From contig NC_061804.1 of assembly GCF_021462225.1 (NCBI RefSeq), forward strand, positions 6,370,740 to 6,434,739: a DNA stretch of 64,000 nt. Direction: 5' to 3'. The stretch comes from Girardinichthys multiradiatus (lineage: Eukaryota; Chordata; Actinopteri; Cyprinodontiformes; Goodeidae). The notes under the pieces were generated by a model. It was given only the letters and a program-made list of their open reading frames with translations, was not told the origin of the DNA and searched no databases. A program made the translations under genes and the position numbers. Positions 1 through 10,150 of this stretch are shown here, piece by piece; position 1 is the first letter of the stretch, and each line of letters opens with the position of its first letter.

Positions 1-3
1 TAG

Positions 4-69
4 ACTCCAGGAAAAGACCGTGCACACGGCTGTCTTCATCAGGAAGACACACAGACCTTTTCCGGGAGT
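4..69 (+). promoter_or_regulatory. Branched RNA structure candidate in the ERV-A leader
   Basis: Bases 4-16 pair with 57-69 (13 positions, one mismatch). They enclose two perfect hairpins: 18-22 with 25-29, and 32-37 with 43-48. This gives a three-way junction. Retroviral leaders use such structures for packaging and dimerisation; that role here is inferred from position only. Confidence 0.45.
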
Positions 70-178
70 GGATTTCGGCCCGCCCGCTGGAGTCTGACGG
101 CTGACGGAACTCTGAGAGAGAGGAGAGGACAAAGTGGTGAGTTGAATCTGGATTTAAAACAAAAGTGTGACGAATGAC

Positions 179-196
179 TGGGGGTCATTGCGTGTG
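179..196 (+). other. Possible primer-binding site of ERV-A
   Basis: The stretch begins TGGGGG, as do primer-binding sites for tRNA-Pro, but similarity beyond the first six bases is weak. It lies downstream of the branched structure and upstream of the hairpin array. A shadowy call: the true site may lie outside the window with the missing 5' LTR. Confidence 0.15.
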
Positions 197-236
197 AAGT
201 AAACAAACCCTGTGAATCCTAGGCACTAACAGGTAA

Positions 237-517
237 CAGCAGTGCACCGGAGTTCTGCTTGAAGTATTAGTAAAAATACTGAAAATTCCGAGGTTATCAG
301 CAGTGCACCGGAGTTCTGCTTGAAGTATTAGTGAAAATACTGAAAATTCCGAGGTTATAGGGGACGACAGAGTCCTCTTAAGTATTAAGAAAGTAATACT
401 AAAATTCCGTGTTTCCAGAACGGCGGAGTCCGCGTTTAAGTATTTTAAACAACAAAAAATACTAAGAAAAATCCGCGTTTAAGTATTTTAAACAACAACA
501 AATACTAAGAAAAATCC
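237..517 (+). repeat. Leader array of tandem repeats with five AGTATT/AATACT stem-loops
   Basis: A 61-bp unit occurs twice (about 237-297 and 298-358), a diverged third follows (about 361-418), and then a 43-bp unit occurs twice (from 431 and 474). Each of the five units holds the same inverted repeat: AGTATT at 263, 324, 381, 439 and 482 pairs with AATACT ending at 280, 341, 400, 463 and 506. Loops are short and A-rich. The stem is kept while the surrounding bases differ. Confidence 0.7.
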
Positions 518-596
518 GCGTTTAAAATGTGTGTATGTGAGAAATAAATGGAGGATTTAAACCACTAGGTTTTACCTCATACCAAAAACAGTAGGA

Positions 597-1935
597 TTGT
601 TAGTGACTAACTTTTATGGAAGCAAAGGCAAGAATTCTCCACTCGAAAGAGTTGAAGTGAGAATTACCACAAAAGGAGATTTTTCTGTCACCCTACTGAA
701 GAGAAAAATCCAGTATTTAGAATACCCTAGGTATTTATATTCTGGACCAAATTTAAATAAAAGAAATGGGAAAAGGGTGATTTAAATACACTAAAATGAA
801 TAATAATGTAAAGATTGGACATTTATGGAAACACAGGATCAAATTAAAATATTAAAATTAAATATTTAGATAAATGGATAACCACATATCATTATGATGG
901 TTGTTTAAACTCTAAACAATTAGGTGATCTATAGGATGCAATAATTAAAAGTACATTAAAAATAAATGTGATTTAAGAAAAATGGACAAAGAAGGTTATG
1001 AGGATGTAGATTATTGCTTAAAAGTAATTAAAAAGAGAGAGATGTGATGCAGGAGAAAAGAATGGACGTTTTTGTGGAAAGCAGAAAAGGTCAGAGGGCT
1101 AAGAAATAATTTTTGATAAACTTGCACAGTAGAACAGCAGGACAGAAGAAAGGGAGTAAAGAGAGTAGGTGGAAAGTTTTTGTTTTGTACCAAAGATCTG
1201 ATGAGGTTTGACAGGATAAGATGGGCTAAAATGAGTCCCTTTGGTGAATAAATCCATCCCCACCATGGTTGTACCTCATGTGTGTTTTATTTGTGTTTAT
1301 TTTTTATTATTATTGTTTTGAGATGCTGAAGGCTGTTGATACAGCTTGTCACGGAGGTTCATGGCATGACATGGGTTTTTTCTGTGTAACCTTAGAAAAT
1401 ATTTTACTCTTTTTAATAGCCAGAGTGAAACAAAAAGAGGAATAACCTTTTGAAGAATATAGGATTAGGCCTACAAAAGTGTTTAAAATACATAGTGGTC
1501 TACAAGAAGATGAAGACGAGCAAGGAGCTTATTAACAGCAGTTAAAAAAAAATGCACTACATGCTGGTTCCAGGGATGCAAATAATACCTGGGTAAGGAG
1601 ATATTTTATAGGGTTCCCCACAGCAAATCTAGAAGACTATGTTAATCATGCCCTCCATGCAGAAAAAGTTATGAAGGATAAAAAAAAAAAAAAAGGGGGA
1701 AATAAATAAATAATTAAATAGGCAACACCTTTTTTCAGCAAGAAGAAGAAGAAGAGCAGATTTATTATTAAAACAACAGAGGAAGAGAAAGATTTAGAGG
1801 CAGAGGACAAAAACCGCAGGGGTCAGAGAGGAGTGAGCAGAGGAAATTACAGACAATACACATCAGGGTGTTGATGTTAAAAAAGGAGTAGGACCACCTT
1901 ATTACCACTATTGACTGGATGTTCTGAATAAGCCA
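597..1935 (+). pseudogene. gag: ERV-A gag remnant
   Basis: Position after the leader and short recognisable patches mark this as decayed gag. Around 1620-1690 is a patch resembling the end of a capsid domain followed by a lysine-rich run. Around 1770-1860 is an Arg/Gly-rich, nucleocapsid-like stretch. No intact zinc knuckle can be read. The longest open piece (597-785, 62 codons) is not recognised and may be a chance frame. No aspartic protease DTG/DSG motif was found between this region and the 2H-like block, so the protease is deleted or unrecognisable. Confidence 0.45.
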
Positions 1936-2400
1936 CCCCTAGATGTAGGGAAAGCTTTACTAACAGAAGGAAGAAATGTCATTACTCAACTATAAGATCA
2001 GATGACACCAGATGACCTACATATTACCATGAGGTATAAAAATACTCCTGGACAAGATAAAATTTACGAAGAAGCATTAAATAAAGTAACCCCTATAAAA
2101 GTCATGGTGACTTATGTTTATACAGAAAGGAAGAGTACCTCAGTTGCTGAAGTAGTGTTAGAGGAAGACACTAGGAAGCTCTGCAACATGTGGTCACCTC
2201 CACAAATATCTTTATTCAAGGATAAAGAAATCAAGTGGCATGATATGGGGAGAATAGTGCAGAGGGGAAAAGATGTCACAGACTGGTTTGTAACAATAAT
2301 GAATACAGAACCTAGTGCATCCACAGGATTAATTAGAAAATTATTATTATGGACAGTGACAGTGCAGGAAGGGATACATTTGCATACAAAACAACAATGA
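1936..2400 (+). pseudogene. ERV-A pol: degenerate 2H phosphoesterase-like block upstream of RT
   Basis: An open stretch of 132 codons from 2002 contains His-Ile-Thr (His codon 2020-2022, residue 7) and, 61 residues later, Gln-Ile-Ser (Gln codon 2203-2205, residue 68). Their spacing and neighbours match the ERV-B block at 24068-24265. Shared features are a Tyr-Glu pair soon after motif 1, a Pro before motif 2, and a Gly/Arg-Asp-Trp pattern about 12-25 residues after it. 2H phosphoesterases use two HxT/S motifs as catalytic and phosphate-binding residues. The second His is lost here, so this copy would be inactive even if expressed. Homology to ERV-B is fairly clear; the 2H assignment is inferred from motifs. 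Confidence 0.55.
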
Positions 2401-3450
2401 GAACTATTCCTTACTGAACAGGAGGAACAGTTTTTGAATGAAGTCCCTGATAAATTATGGTCAACAGACCCTACTGATGTGGGTTTAGTAAAGGAGCATT
2501 ACCTGTTCAAATTAGAGCAAAAACAGAATACAGGCCCAGAGTAAAACAATACATTTTGAAATATGATGCTCGTGAAGGAATAAAACCAGTAATAAAGGAT
2601 TTAATAACTGCAGGGGTGATAATTAAATGTGAGGATTCACCATGTAACACTCCCATTTTTCCAGTTAAAAAACAAGCTCCATCAACAGGAAAGATAGGCA
2701 GTTCTGGTTTGCATTTACCTTTGAGGGACAAAGATATACTTATACCAGACTACCTCAAGCCTACTGTGAAAGTCCAACTATATACTTTCAGGAAATGAGT
2801 GCAAGCATGGCCAAGTTTGACCCTCCAGGAGGTAGTCAGGGTTGATTATATGTTGATGATGTGCTATTAGCCTCTCCTGATGAGGAGATTTGTAAAAATG
2901 ATACAATAGCATTATTAAAACATTTAGCAGAAGAAGGACACAAAGTCAGTAAAAGAAACTTTAGTTGTGTAAAAATGAGGTTAAATACTTAGGTCATAAT
3001 CTTAGCGCAGGGGGACGCACAATTGTAGAAGAAAGAAAGACTGCAATATTTCAAGTTCTAAAACCAGTAACAAAAAAGCAAATGATGTCCTTCCTTGGAC
3101 TAACTAATTATTGTAGAAACTGGGTGCCAAATTATGCAGAAATAGTAACTCCATTAAACAAATTAATGTATGAGGAAGAGCTGAAAATGACGTCTGAACT
3201 GAAATGGAGTATAGAAGCTGAAGAAGCATTTACCAACATAAAACAAGTTCTAGTTTCCAGTACTGCTTTAGCATTACCAGATTATAGTAAACCGTTTGTT
3301 CAGATGGTAGATTGCAAGGGACATTTTATGACTTCAGTTCTGGTTCAACAACATGGAGATAAAATGAAAATAATAGCCTATTTCTTTTCAAAACTAGATA
3401 GTGTTGCGTGTGTGCAACTATATTGTGTGAGAGCTGTAATTGCAGCCTAA
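2401..3450 (+). pseudogene. pol: ERV-A pol: reverse transcriptase remnant
   Basis: A finger-domain segment at about 2540-2680 has the retroviral pattern of Gly-Ile-Lys-Pro followed by a Cys...Asn-Thr-Pro patch. The YVDD active-site motif lies at 2849-2860 and the thumb/connection segment at 2965-3440 (161 codons, with the LGLTNYCR-like patch). Between about 2798 and 2815 the palm segment that should carry the first catalytic Asp (motif A) is missing. At least three frames are used, with several stops. RNase H is not recognisable after about 3450. The family is gamma/epsilon-like. The enzyme is plainly dead. Confidence 0.8.
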
Positions 3451-3870
3451 AATGACAGTTGCAGTGCTGCAATAGTTTTGTTTCACCTTTTAACCTTAAG
3501 AGTTTCCCATGCAGTTTCAGCATTAATACTGCAGAATTAGGAAAAAAAAAAGAAGAAGAAAATTAGAAGTGATTAGCAGGATCACGAAATAGTTTATGTG
3601 AATGATTTCTCTAAAAAGATGAGAGGGAGAAGACACAAACAGGATATGTATTGGTGACAATGGATATAGTGTTAGAAACGATGCAACAACAAAGCTCACT
3701 ACAGGAGATAGAAATGTGGAAAAAACATGGAGCTGCATTAAAAGATGAAAACTATATTTGACCAGATAATAAACCTGTCCTACCAAAGAACCTATAAATG
3801 GAAGCAATATTTGAGCCATCGTGTTTCATAATGTCTCAACAGGGGGGAATAGTAGGACAGATATATTAAT
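3451..3870 (+). other. Unreadable pol remainder of ERV-A
   Basis: RNase H should lie here by gene order, but none of its acidic motifs can be read in any frame. The segment is A-rich and full of stops. Confidence 0.3.
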
Positions 3871-4480
3871 ATTATATAACATATTGATTAAATTCTAAAA
3901 TTCTTATTAACAAAAATGTTTGTAAAACATGTTTAGCATGTGTAAAACCTTATCCACAAGGGAATGTAAGACAACGAAGGGGACAATTTTCGAAACTAAG
4001 ATACCCTTTTCAAGCAATTCATATGGATTTTATTGAGTTAAACCACAGTGAAGGGAAAAGGTTCTGTTTAGTCATTATAGATGCATTTTCTAAATGGATA
4101 GAACTATTTCCAACTAAACATTACAAGCACCTCAGGGTTAACACCCTATGAAATGTTATGTGGAAGACCATACAGATTACCACAGTTCAAAAAATAAGTG
4201 GGAGTTAGATGAAGAAGCTAACCTAGCTGATTATATGAGGAGTATGTTAGAAACCAACAGAAATAAATTTAAACTAATGAGGAATGTTCTATTTCCTAGC
4301 AGGAAAACTAACTAGTGAAACCAGGAGACTGGGTGTTAATAAGGAGTGTAAAGAAGAAACATTGGTATTTCACCTAAGTGAGAGGATCCATATTAGGTAT
4401 TATTAACCACTGCAAGGGCAGTAAAATAACTGAGAGATCAACCTGGATTCACCTTATACATTGTAAAAAGATCATTTCGG
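3871..4480 (+). pseudogene. pol: ERV-A pol: integrase remnant
   Basis: A Cys-x-x-Cys pair near 3925-3940 may be the end of the zinc-binding domain. At 4015-4110 is the start of the catalytic core, with the HMDF-type first Asp and the following DAFSKW patch. Sequence then jumps, near 4125, to the core's C-terminal Gly-Arg-Pro patch (about 4140-4190), so the region with the other two catalytic acids is deleted. The C-terminal domain is seen at 4315-4365 as the KPGDWV-type motif. Order and motifs support integrase; it is inactive. Confidence 0.75.
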
Positions 4481-6400
4481 TTGAAAGCTCCGTCAGGGGA
4501 AGTGATTTATAGACTGATAATAGGGTGGACCCAGACATTTAGAGGCTGGAGAGACCCAAAAGTCAGTGAAGACAATTAAGACACTGGAACCATTTAGAGG
4601 AGTAAAAATTTCAGCCAAAATGATTTCTAGATGGATGAACAATGCTTTCCGATGCTGGGTGGTTATATATTTTTTTATTATATTGATTTTTATTTTTCTG
4701 GTACTTCTGGAAACCAGTCAAGATGAATTAGAATGTAACAACATCTGTTATGAGTTATATGAAACAAGTAGCGCTAAATCAAGGTAGGTAAGATAACCTA
4801 ACTATGTGTACTAAACAAACTTCTTATACTTATGGCATTCAAGTGTGCGTGAAATCTAAAACCATAGCTGTGGTGCTGATCCCACTCATTAGCTTGACCA
4901 AATGAGGAAGGAAAGGACAGGATTAAAGAAGTTATAAATGGTACTTAACTAATGATAGAAGAGACACCTCATGGTCCATGATGGTAGCTGATGAAGGAAA
5001 TAATTGGACACCAGAGTGGGGCACCACTGCTTATGCTAGTCATCAAAAGAAGTTGTTTAAGCTCCATAAAGCTGATAATGTAATCCAGGTAACAAAGCGA
5101 AGAGAGTGAAAATTATGTTAGGAAAGTTAACCACAGATGACTAAGTTCCAGGTTATTACAGGAGTATCAGGAACAAATAATAACTGATTATTGATGGTAG
5201 AACAAGCAGCTAACATGACTAAAAGAGATTGTGTTGTGTGGATGGGTTCAAGGCTTTTATTATAAATAATTCCAGCTGTGATACCACAACTCTGTGGGAT
5301 GGAAGTAATGAATCAAACTAATCCTAATGAAATGTGTCAGCACAAGGATTCTGTTTTTCCTGTAATTAGAGCAGATAGGAACAAATCAGTTTTCCATAAG
5401 CGAGTCACCACTGGACACTATACATGTATAAATATGACAGAGAGAGGTAATAAATTGGGAAATCTCATTGCAGTATGGTGTATCACAATTGTAAAAGTAA
5501 ATAAGTATTTTAAACTAGTCTCTAGAGGAGACATTTGGTGGTGGTTGTTTGATTGATCACCTTCAAAAGTAACAGGACTCTGTGCTTAATTACTTTATGG
5601 TTATATCCTATGTTAGTAGATGAAGTAACAGATGGACTATTTAGTGTTAAATCCACATGATTGGTGTGATAGAAAGTGCAGAGAAGCAGCTTGGCAGACT
5701 GAGGGAGACTCTACATACATCGATGCTATAGATGAATATAAATTAATTGATCAAGTAGCTGCAAGATTTGAATCAAGTATCTGTTGGTGGTGTACGTTGA
5801 ACAGAAACGTAGACAGGATCAATTATATCCATTACAATGTACAAAAACTAGGAAATTGGACACAAAGCGGGTTTGAACTGTCCATGACCGATTGGCTTCA
5901 ACTTCCCTGATAGCATTCCAGAATAGAATTGCTTTGGACATGTTAGCTGAAAAAGGAGAAGTTTGTGCTATTTTCGGAGAAAAATGTTGCACATTCACAC
6001 CTAACAACACTGCTGCTGGCTGATGGCAGCCAAATGAAAGCCATAGAAGGTTTGAGATCTCTAAATGGTGAAATGAAAGAGCATTCTGGAGTAGACGCCT
6101 CGATGTGGGACTCCTGGCTGGATATGTTTGGGAAGTATAAAATTTTAGTATCATCAGTAATAATTTCCTTTGCAGTGTTTGCTGCAATTTTGACATTGTG
6201 TGGATGTTGTTGAATTCCCTGCCTTTGTTCTCTGTTTAACCGTCTCATCACCACAGTTATTTCTCCTATGGAAAACAGAGTTACACAACTCTATCCGTTA
6301 TTTAAACATCAGGAATGAAGATGACAAGGATGGAACTGACCACTTTTCTGACCTGTATCCAGATGCATTTTTATATGATTCTGTGATTTAAATGTCAGTA
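4481..6400 (+). pseudogene. env: ERV-A env remnant (surface and transmembrane subunits)
   Basis: Pieces of an envelope gene lie in several frames (open parts at 4566-4787, 5278-5556, 5632-5910, 5965-6213). A hydrophobic segment at about 4655-4710 is a likely signal peptide. Near the 3' end is a CX6CC motif (5963-5989), the cysteine pattern of the transmembrane subunit of gamma-type retroviruses, and then a hydrophobic anchor (about 6139-6200) ending in a Cys cluster. A frameshift separates the CX6CC motif from the anchor. Stops throughout make this non-functional. No furin site could be placed with confidence. Confidence 0.75.
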
Positions 6401-6500
6401 AGTACTTCTTGTCTGTGTACTCATGAAGATAAACTTACAGTTAAAAATCTGAGAGAAGTGGCTGTTTAAGTGATATGAGAATGTGAGCAAATATAAGACA

Positions 6501-6513
6501 AACAGGGGGGAAA
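6501..6513 (+). promoter_or_regulatory. Polypurine tract of ERV-A
   Basis: A purine run with six consecutive G residues lies directly before the TG that opens the 3' LTR, as expected for the plus-strand primer. Confidence 0.75.
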
Positions 6514-7028
6514 TGTTGGAATAATTGAATAAAATTTGTCTTATAGTTTCTCCTATTTATTAACTTGACTATTTGATTATATAACTTTTCATGATATATG
6601 TGTGAGAAAGGATGTGATGAGTTTGTCTGCAGGCAAAGATCATAAATGGAGCTGAGCTAGCAGAGAAGGAAGCAGTCCAGTTGAGGAGGTCATAAAGATG
6701 AAGGCTGATTACACTCGACAAAAGGCACAAGTGACCCTGGAAGCTGAAAGAGGACTGTGTAAATGTGTTGTTAATGTATAAAGCTGTTTATGACCTGTTT
6801 ACGATGCAGCTGTTGTTTCCCATCCTTAGAGAGCAATGTTCTTTGTAAATAGGGACCCCCGAAAGATAATAAAAAGAGAGGTGCGGACAGATGCTGTTCA
6901 GAGCGGTGCGAGATCTGTAACTGAGCACATCTTGACCGTTTCTCCTTGCAGCGAGTAAAATAACTAATACTTTGTCTCTCTTTTCTTTTTGTGTTGTTAT
7001 AAGTATTGTAGGTTGTTTAAACCTGACA
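6514..7028 (+). repeat. 3' LTR of ERV-A
   Basis: The LTR starts TGTTGG directly after the polypurine tract and plausibly ends at a CA near 7028. A TATA-like site is at about 6776 and an AATAAA polyadenylation signal at 6868-6873; a T-rich U5 follows. The right border is inferred from the CA dinucleotide, because the 5' LTR is not available for comparison and no target duplication can be checked. Confidence 0.65.
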
Positions 7029-7084
7029 AGCTCAAATGCGCACTCTGACTTAAAACCACGGAATGTCGAAAACCATTTTTTAAT

Positions 7085-7720
7085 GCACAAGATATCGAAC
7101 ATTAAAGCAGAAGGGCTAAAGCAGCAAAATACCACAGAACACATGTGCTACTCCTGTCAGCTAAGAACAGGAAACTGACGCTGCAATTCATGCACACACA
7201 CTGACATTGGCCAATAACAGACTGGAAAAACGTGGCTTGGTCCGATGAGTGTCAATTTCAGCTGCAACATTCCTGCTGCAAGGTGGTAGGGTCACAATTT
7301 AGTACACAACATGAGAGTGTGGATTGATCTTGCCTTCCCTCAACAGCTGCTGTTGGTGGTGTGATGTATGAAATATTTTCTTGGCACACAAAGCCATTGT
7401 ACCCTTCGTCTGAAGGCTTTTTCAAGCATGACATGCACCATGTCACAGAACTCAAACTTGTTTCTTCACTGTTCACAGTTCTCCAGCTAGTCAACAGTCT
7501 CTAGATCTCAATCCAAGAGAGAACCTTTGGGATTTGGTGTAACAGAAGATTTAAGGTTCATGGTTGTGCAGCAGACAATCCTGCAGCATCTATTTGATTG
7601 TATCATGGCAATATGGAGAGAGAAAGATTACTGACAAATGTTTTCAACACATTTTGTAATCTGTTACAAGAATTAAGGGAGTTTTTAAGGCAAAAGGGCC
7701 AACCAGCTTGTTAGGGTTTT
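7085..7720 (+). pseudogene. Tc1-like transposase relic
   Basis: Plus-strand patches match the middle and end of a Tc1 transposase: the WKNVAWSDE-type patch holding the first catalytic Asp (about 7225-7260), a DLNPRENLW patch holding the catalytic Glu (about 7505-7535), and the C-terminal end near 7690. The segment between the second Asp and the first part is mostly lost. No inverted terminal repeats remain. It begins directly after the ERV-A LTR. Confidence 0.75.
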
Positions 7721-8094
7721 TATGACTTTTTGTATTGTTTATCACTCATCTAAGTGCTTTTCCCTCCTTACATATTGCAGGAGGGGAGATGGTCACAAGA
7801 ATGAGTTATGCTTTTATTACTAGCAGCATCTGGGGGCTATACACCAGGTGCCCCACTTCCCACCTCTTCTGTTTGTTTATAATGAAGACAGATGAACCCT
7901 AACCTTTCTGACCCCACACACACACACATACACCCCCACCCTGAATGATGTTTGAACTGTGTGTGACCAAGCATGTATAAATAAAGAGAGAGGGGGCTAA
8001 TACTTTGTAGTCTGTAGTGCACAGCTACCCTTGCAAGTAAAACTGACTCGGTGTCTTTCCTTACCTCTGAGTTGATTAAATAATACCTATCACA
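7721..8094 (+). repeat. Possible solo LTR-like block
   Basis: A block from about TG at 7709-7721 to CA at 8094 has an AATAAA at about 7979-7984, then a GT-rich and T-rich tail, like the R-U5 end of an LTR. A short (CA)n tract lies at 7914-7928. No clear target duplication was found, and it has no partner in this window. It could also be another dispersed repeat. Confidence 0.3.
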
Positions 8095-8149
8095 GCTGTA
8101 TCAAAAGATTGGCCAGTGGCCTCATATCAAACTATAAATGTATCAAAAT

Positions 8150-9060
8150 AACTTCTAATCTTGTCAGGATCTGCCATTTTGTTCTTGTTTTTGTTTACTT
8201 TGCTGTTAAAGATTTCCCCTGTTCCTTTGATCAGTAGTTTACTTGGTTTAGTTAATATTTGCTTAGATTATTGTGCTTGTTTACATGTCCTTAGATTTAG
8301 TTCTGTCTAGAGTTACTATTTATATTTAACTTATGTTTGATGTTTCTATTGGTTTAATAGTTGTGTTTATTGATTCTTTCTGTTTACTTTGTTCTGCCTT
8401 TCCTCTTTGCTGTTCCCTTAGTAGTTCCTCCTCTTGTCCTTAGATCCCCTTCAGTTATTATTTACTCAGTGTCCATTTCTCTTTTCTATTAGTAATGCTC
8501 CCCAGCCTTATTTCTAGTATAGTTCTCCATATTAGTCTACTGTTTAAGTGACTTCCAACAGGTTATAGTGTATAGTTATTTGTTTCCTCACTAGGCTTAG
8601 TTCCACTTATTGTTTACCTTTTAGTTTATAGTAATTCTAGGTCTTCGCTTCCCTGCTCTTCCTTATCAGATAATGCTATCCTGAGATTCTAGTTTCCCTT
8701 TGGTTTTCTTATAGTTTAGTTCCCTCGTGTCCCTGTGTTTACTAGTTCTTGTCGCCATAGTAATAATTCATTCCCTCAGTTTCCACAGCCAGTTCCCACA
8801 CCTGCTTCCACTTCTCTTCTGATTAACTTAGCTTCTCCCTCATTGGTCCACTCTCCTTCTCTCCCTGCTTATATATCCGGTTCCTCTAATTATTCTTTGC
8901 TGGTTTCTCATTTTATGTATACCATGTTTGTCATGTCTCTCCCTGAACTCTTTGGATTATGCTTCTTGTGAAATGTCTTCTCTGAATCTCCTACAACCTT
9001 GTAAGTGCTGATCTCCGAGCCTTAATAAAAGAAGATCTGTTTTCAATATGCTGAGCCCAA
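8150..9060 (+). repeat. Pyrimidine-rich dispersed repeat
   Basis: About 900 bp of T/C-rich sequence with many short TTTAGTT/TTTACTT-like words. It ends with a TTAATAAAAG polyadenylation-like signal near 9022. It resembles, in opposite orientation, the purine-rich blocks at 13690-14075 and 29502-29760. Class unknown; no coding frame was recognised. Confidence 0.4.
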
Positions 9061-10000
9061 GCGACTATTTGCATTTTGGTCCAAAACAACGTCAGAACAT
9101 GATAAATCTAACTTTAAATCAACCCGTATTTGTAAAATGGATAAAAATCCTTCTTAAACACTTCCAGAGGTGTTCTCTGTGTCCATTGCTTCTATTGACT
9201 ATAAATGTGTTAGAGTAAACTAATGCCTCAGGCTGTGAAGGAGCTTGGCTATTGTTCTGTGCATCACAGCTCCTGTTCAGTTTATAAACAATATTGTTAG
9301 CTCGCTTTTAAAGTATGATTTCTTATTGAAAGGTTAATGAATCAGGCAAACCTTTAAAAGTGGAGTATGGTAATTCTTTTCAGGGGAAGTTGTGTAGAAT
9401 ATATAGGATGTGACAAAATGTGAGGCAGAATTATAAGCACTCTTGGTTATTGTAAGCCAAGAGGCTGTAAAAGTTATGAACTTCACACAGTCTGCCAATA
9501 ATTCTGGAGGGCACAGTTAAAGAACGGTAACATGCAGAATTAAATCTGTGCTTTCATGGATATTATTCATTTGTTCAGCTGGAGTCATTGGCCCCGGCAG
9601 GCAGATGGGATAAAGGGGGAGAACGCTGGTGTGCAAAAATTTATGAGCGTATGCTAAAAGCAGTGAAAGACTAAAAAAACCTGCATGTTTTCATTGTGAA
9701 CACCATTTTAACCATTGTAATGTGCTTGAGTGACACGTCAGATGTCACAACAGTAAAAAGGCACAGAGATGGGAACTGAAACAGAAAAGCACAGGAGAGG
9801 GAGAGCAAGCGGTGCATGAGGCAAAGCGTAAAGGACTGTTTTGCTGAGGGCAGCTCCAGCTGTTCTCTGAGCTCTGAGATGTTGCAGAGCCGTAGGCAGC
9901 GGTCAGACTAGCAAGCCAGAGAGAGCAAAGGAGTACACATTTCAATGGGTTTATAACTATTAGCAGATTGCCTTGTAGCTAAACCGAAGAGGGTGAAACT
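9061..10000. other. Unassigned sequence
   Basis: No coding frame, repeat or RNA gene was recognised on either strand. Confidence 0.5.
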
Positions 10001-10150
10001 CAGCACTGTATTTTAGTACAGTGCTGTGAAAAAGTATTTATCTTCCCGAGGTCTTCTATTTTTGCTTTTTTGTCACACTAAAATGCTTAAGATCATCATA
10101 ATTTTAGTTTTACTTTACATTACAGAAGTCTAAAGGAAAATTATCAAAGT
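10001..10150 (+). mobile_element. Tc1-like terminal fragment with adjacent inverted end
   Basis: From 10019 the sequence matches the outer end of a fish Tc1 element (CAGTGCTGTGAAAAAGT) and continues as such for about 100 bases. Just upstream, 10001-10010 is a perfect reverse complement of 10017-10026, separated by six bases, so two terminal ends face each other across a TA-containing spacer. Confidence 0.5.

Larger units (their letters stand above)
1..7028 (+). mobile_element. ERV-A: decayed class I endogenous retrovirus, 5' LTR outside the window
   Basis: In order on the plus strand are a structured leader, gag-like remnants, a 2H-like block, reverse transcriptase, integrase and env pieces, a polypurine tract and a 3' LTR. 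This is the layout of a simple gamma/epsilon-type retrovirus. Every coding part has stops, frameshifts and internal losses, so the copy is old and cannot encode proteins. No 5' LTR is visible: the first bases do not match the 3' LTR, so the window opens in the leader. No protease motif was found. Exact family placement is not possible by eye. Confidence 0.85.

Noticed and set aside
1..160. 5' LTR of ERV-A at the window start
   Set aside because: The sequence shows no match to the 3' LTR at 6514-7028; it is better read as leader.
4481..6400. A domesticated env gene
   Set aside because: Stops and frameshifts occur throughout, including between the CX6CC motif and the membrane anchor, and the copy sits in a decayed provirus with its LTR.
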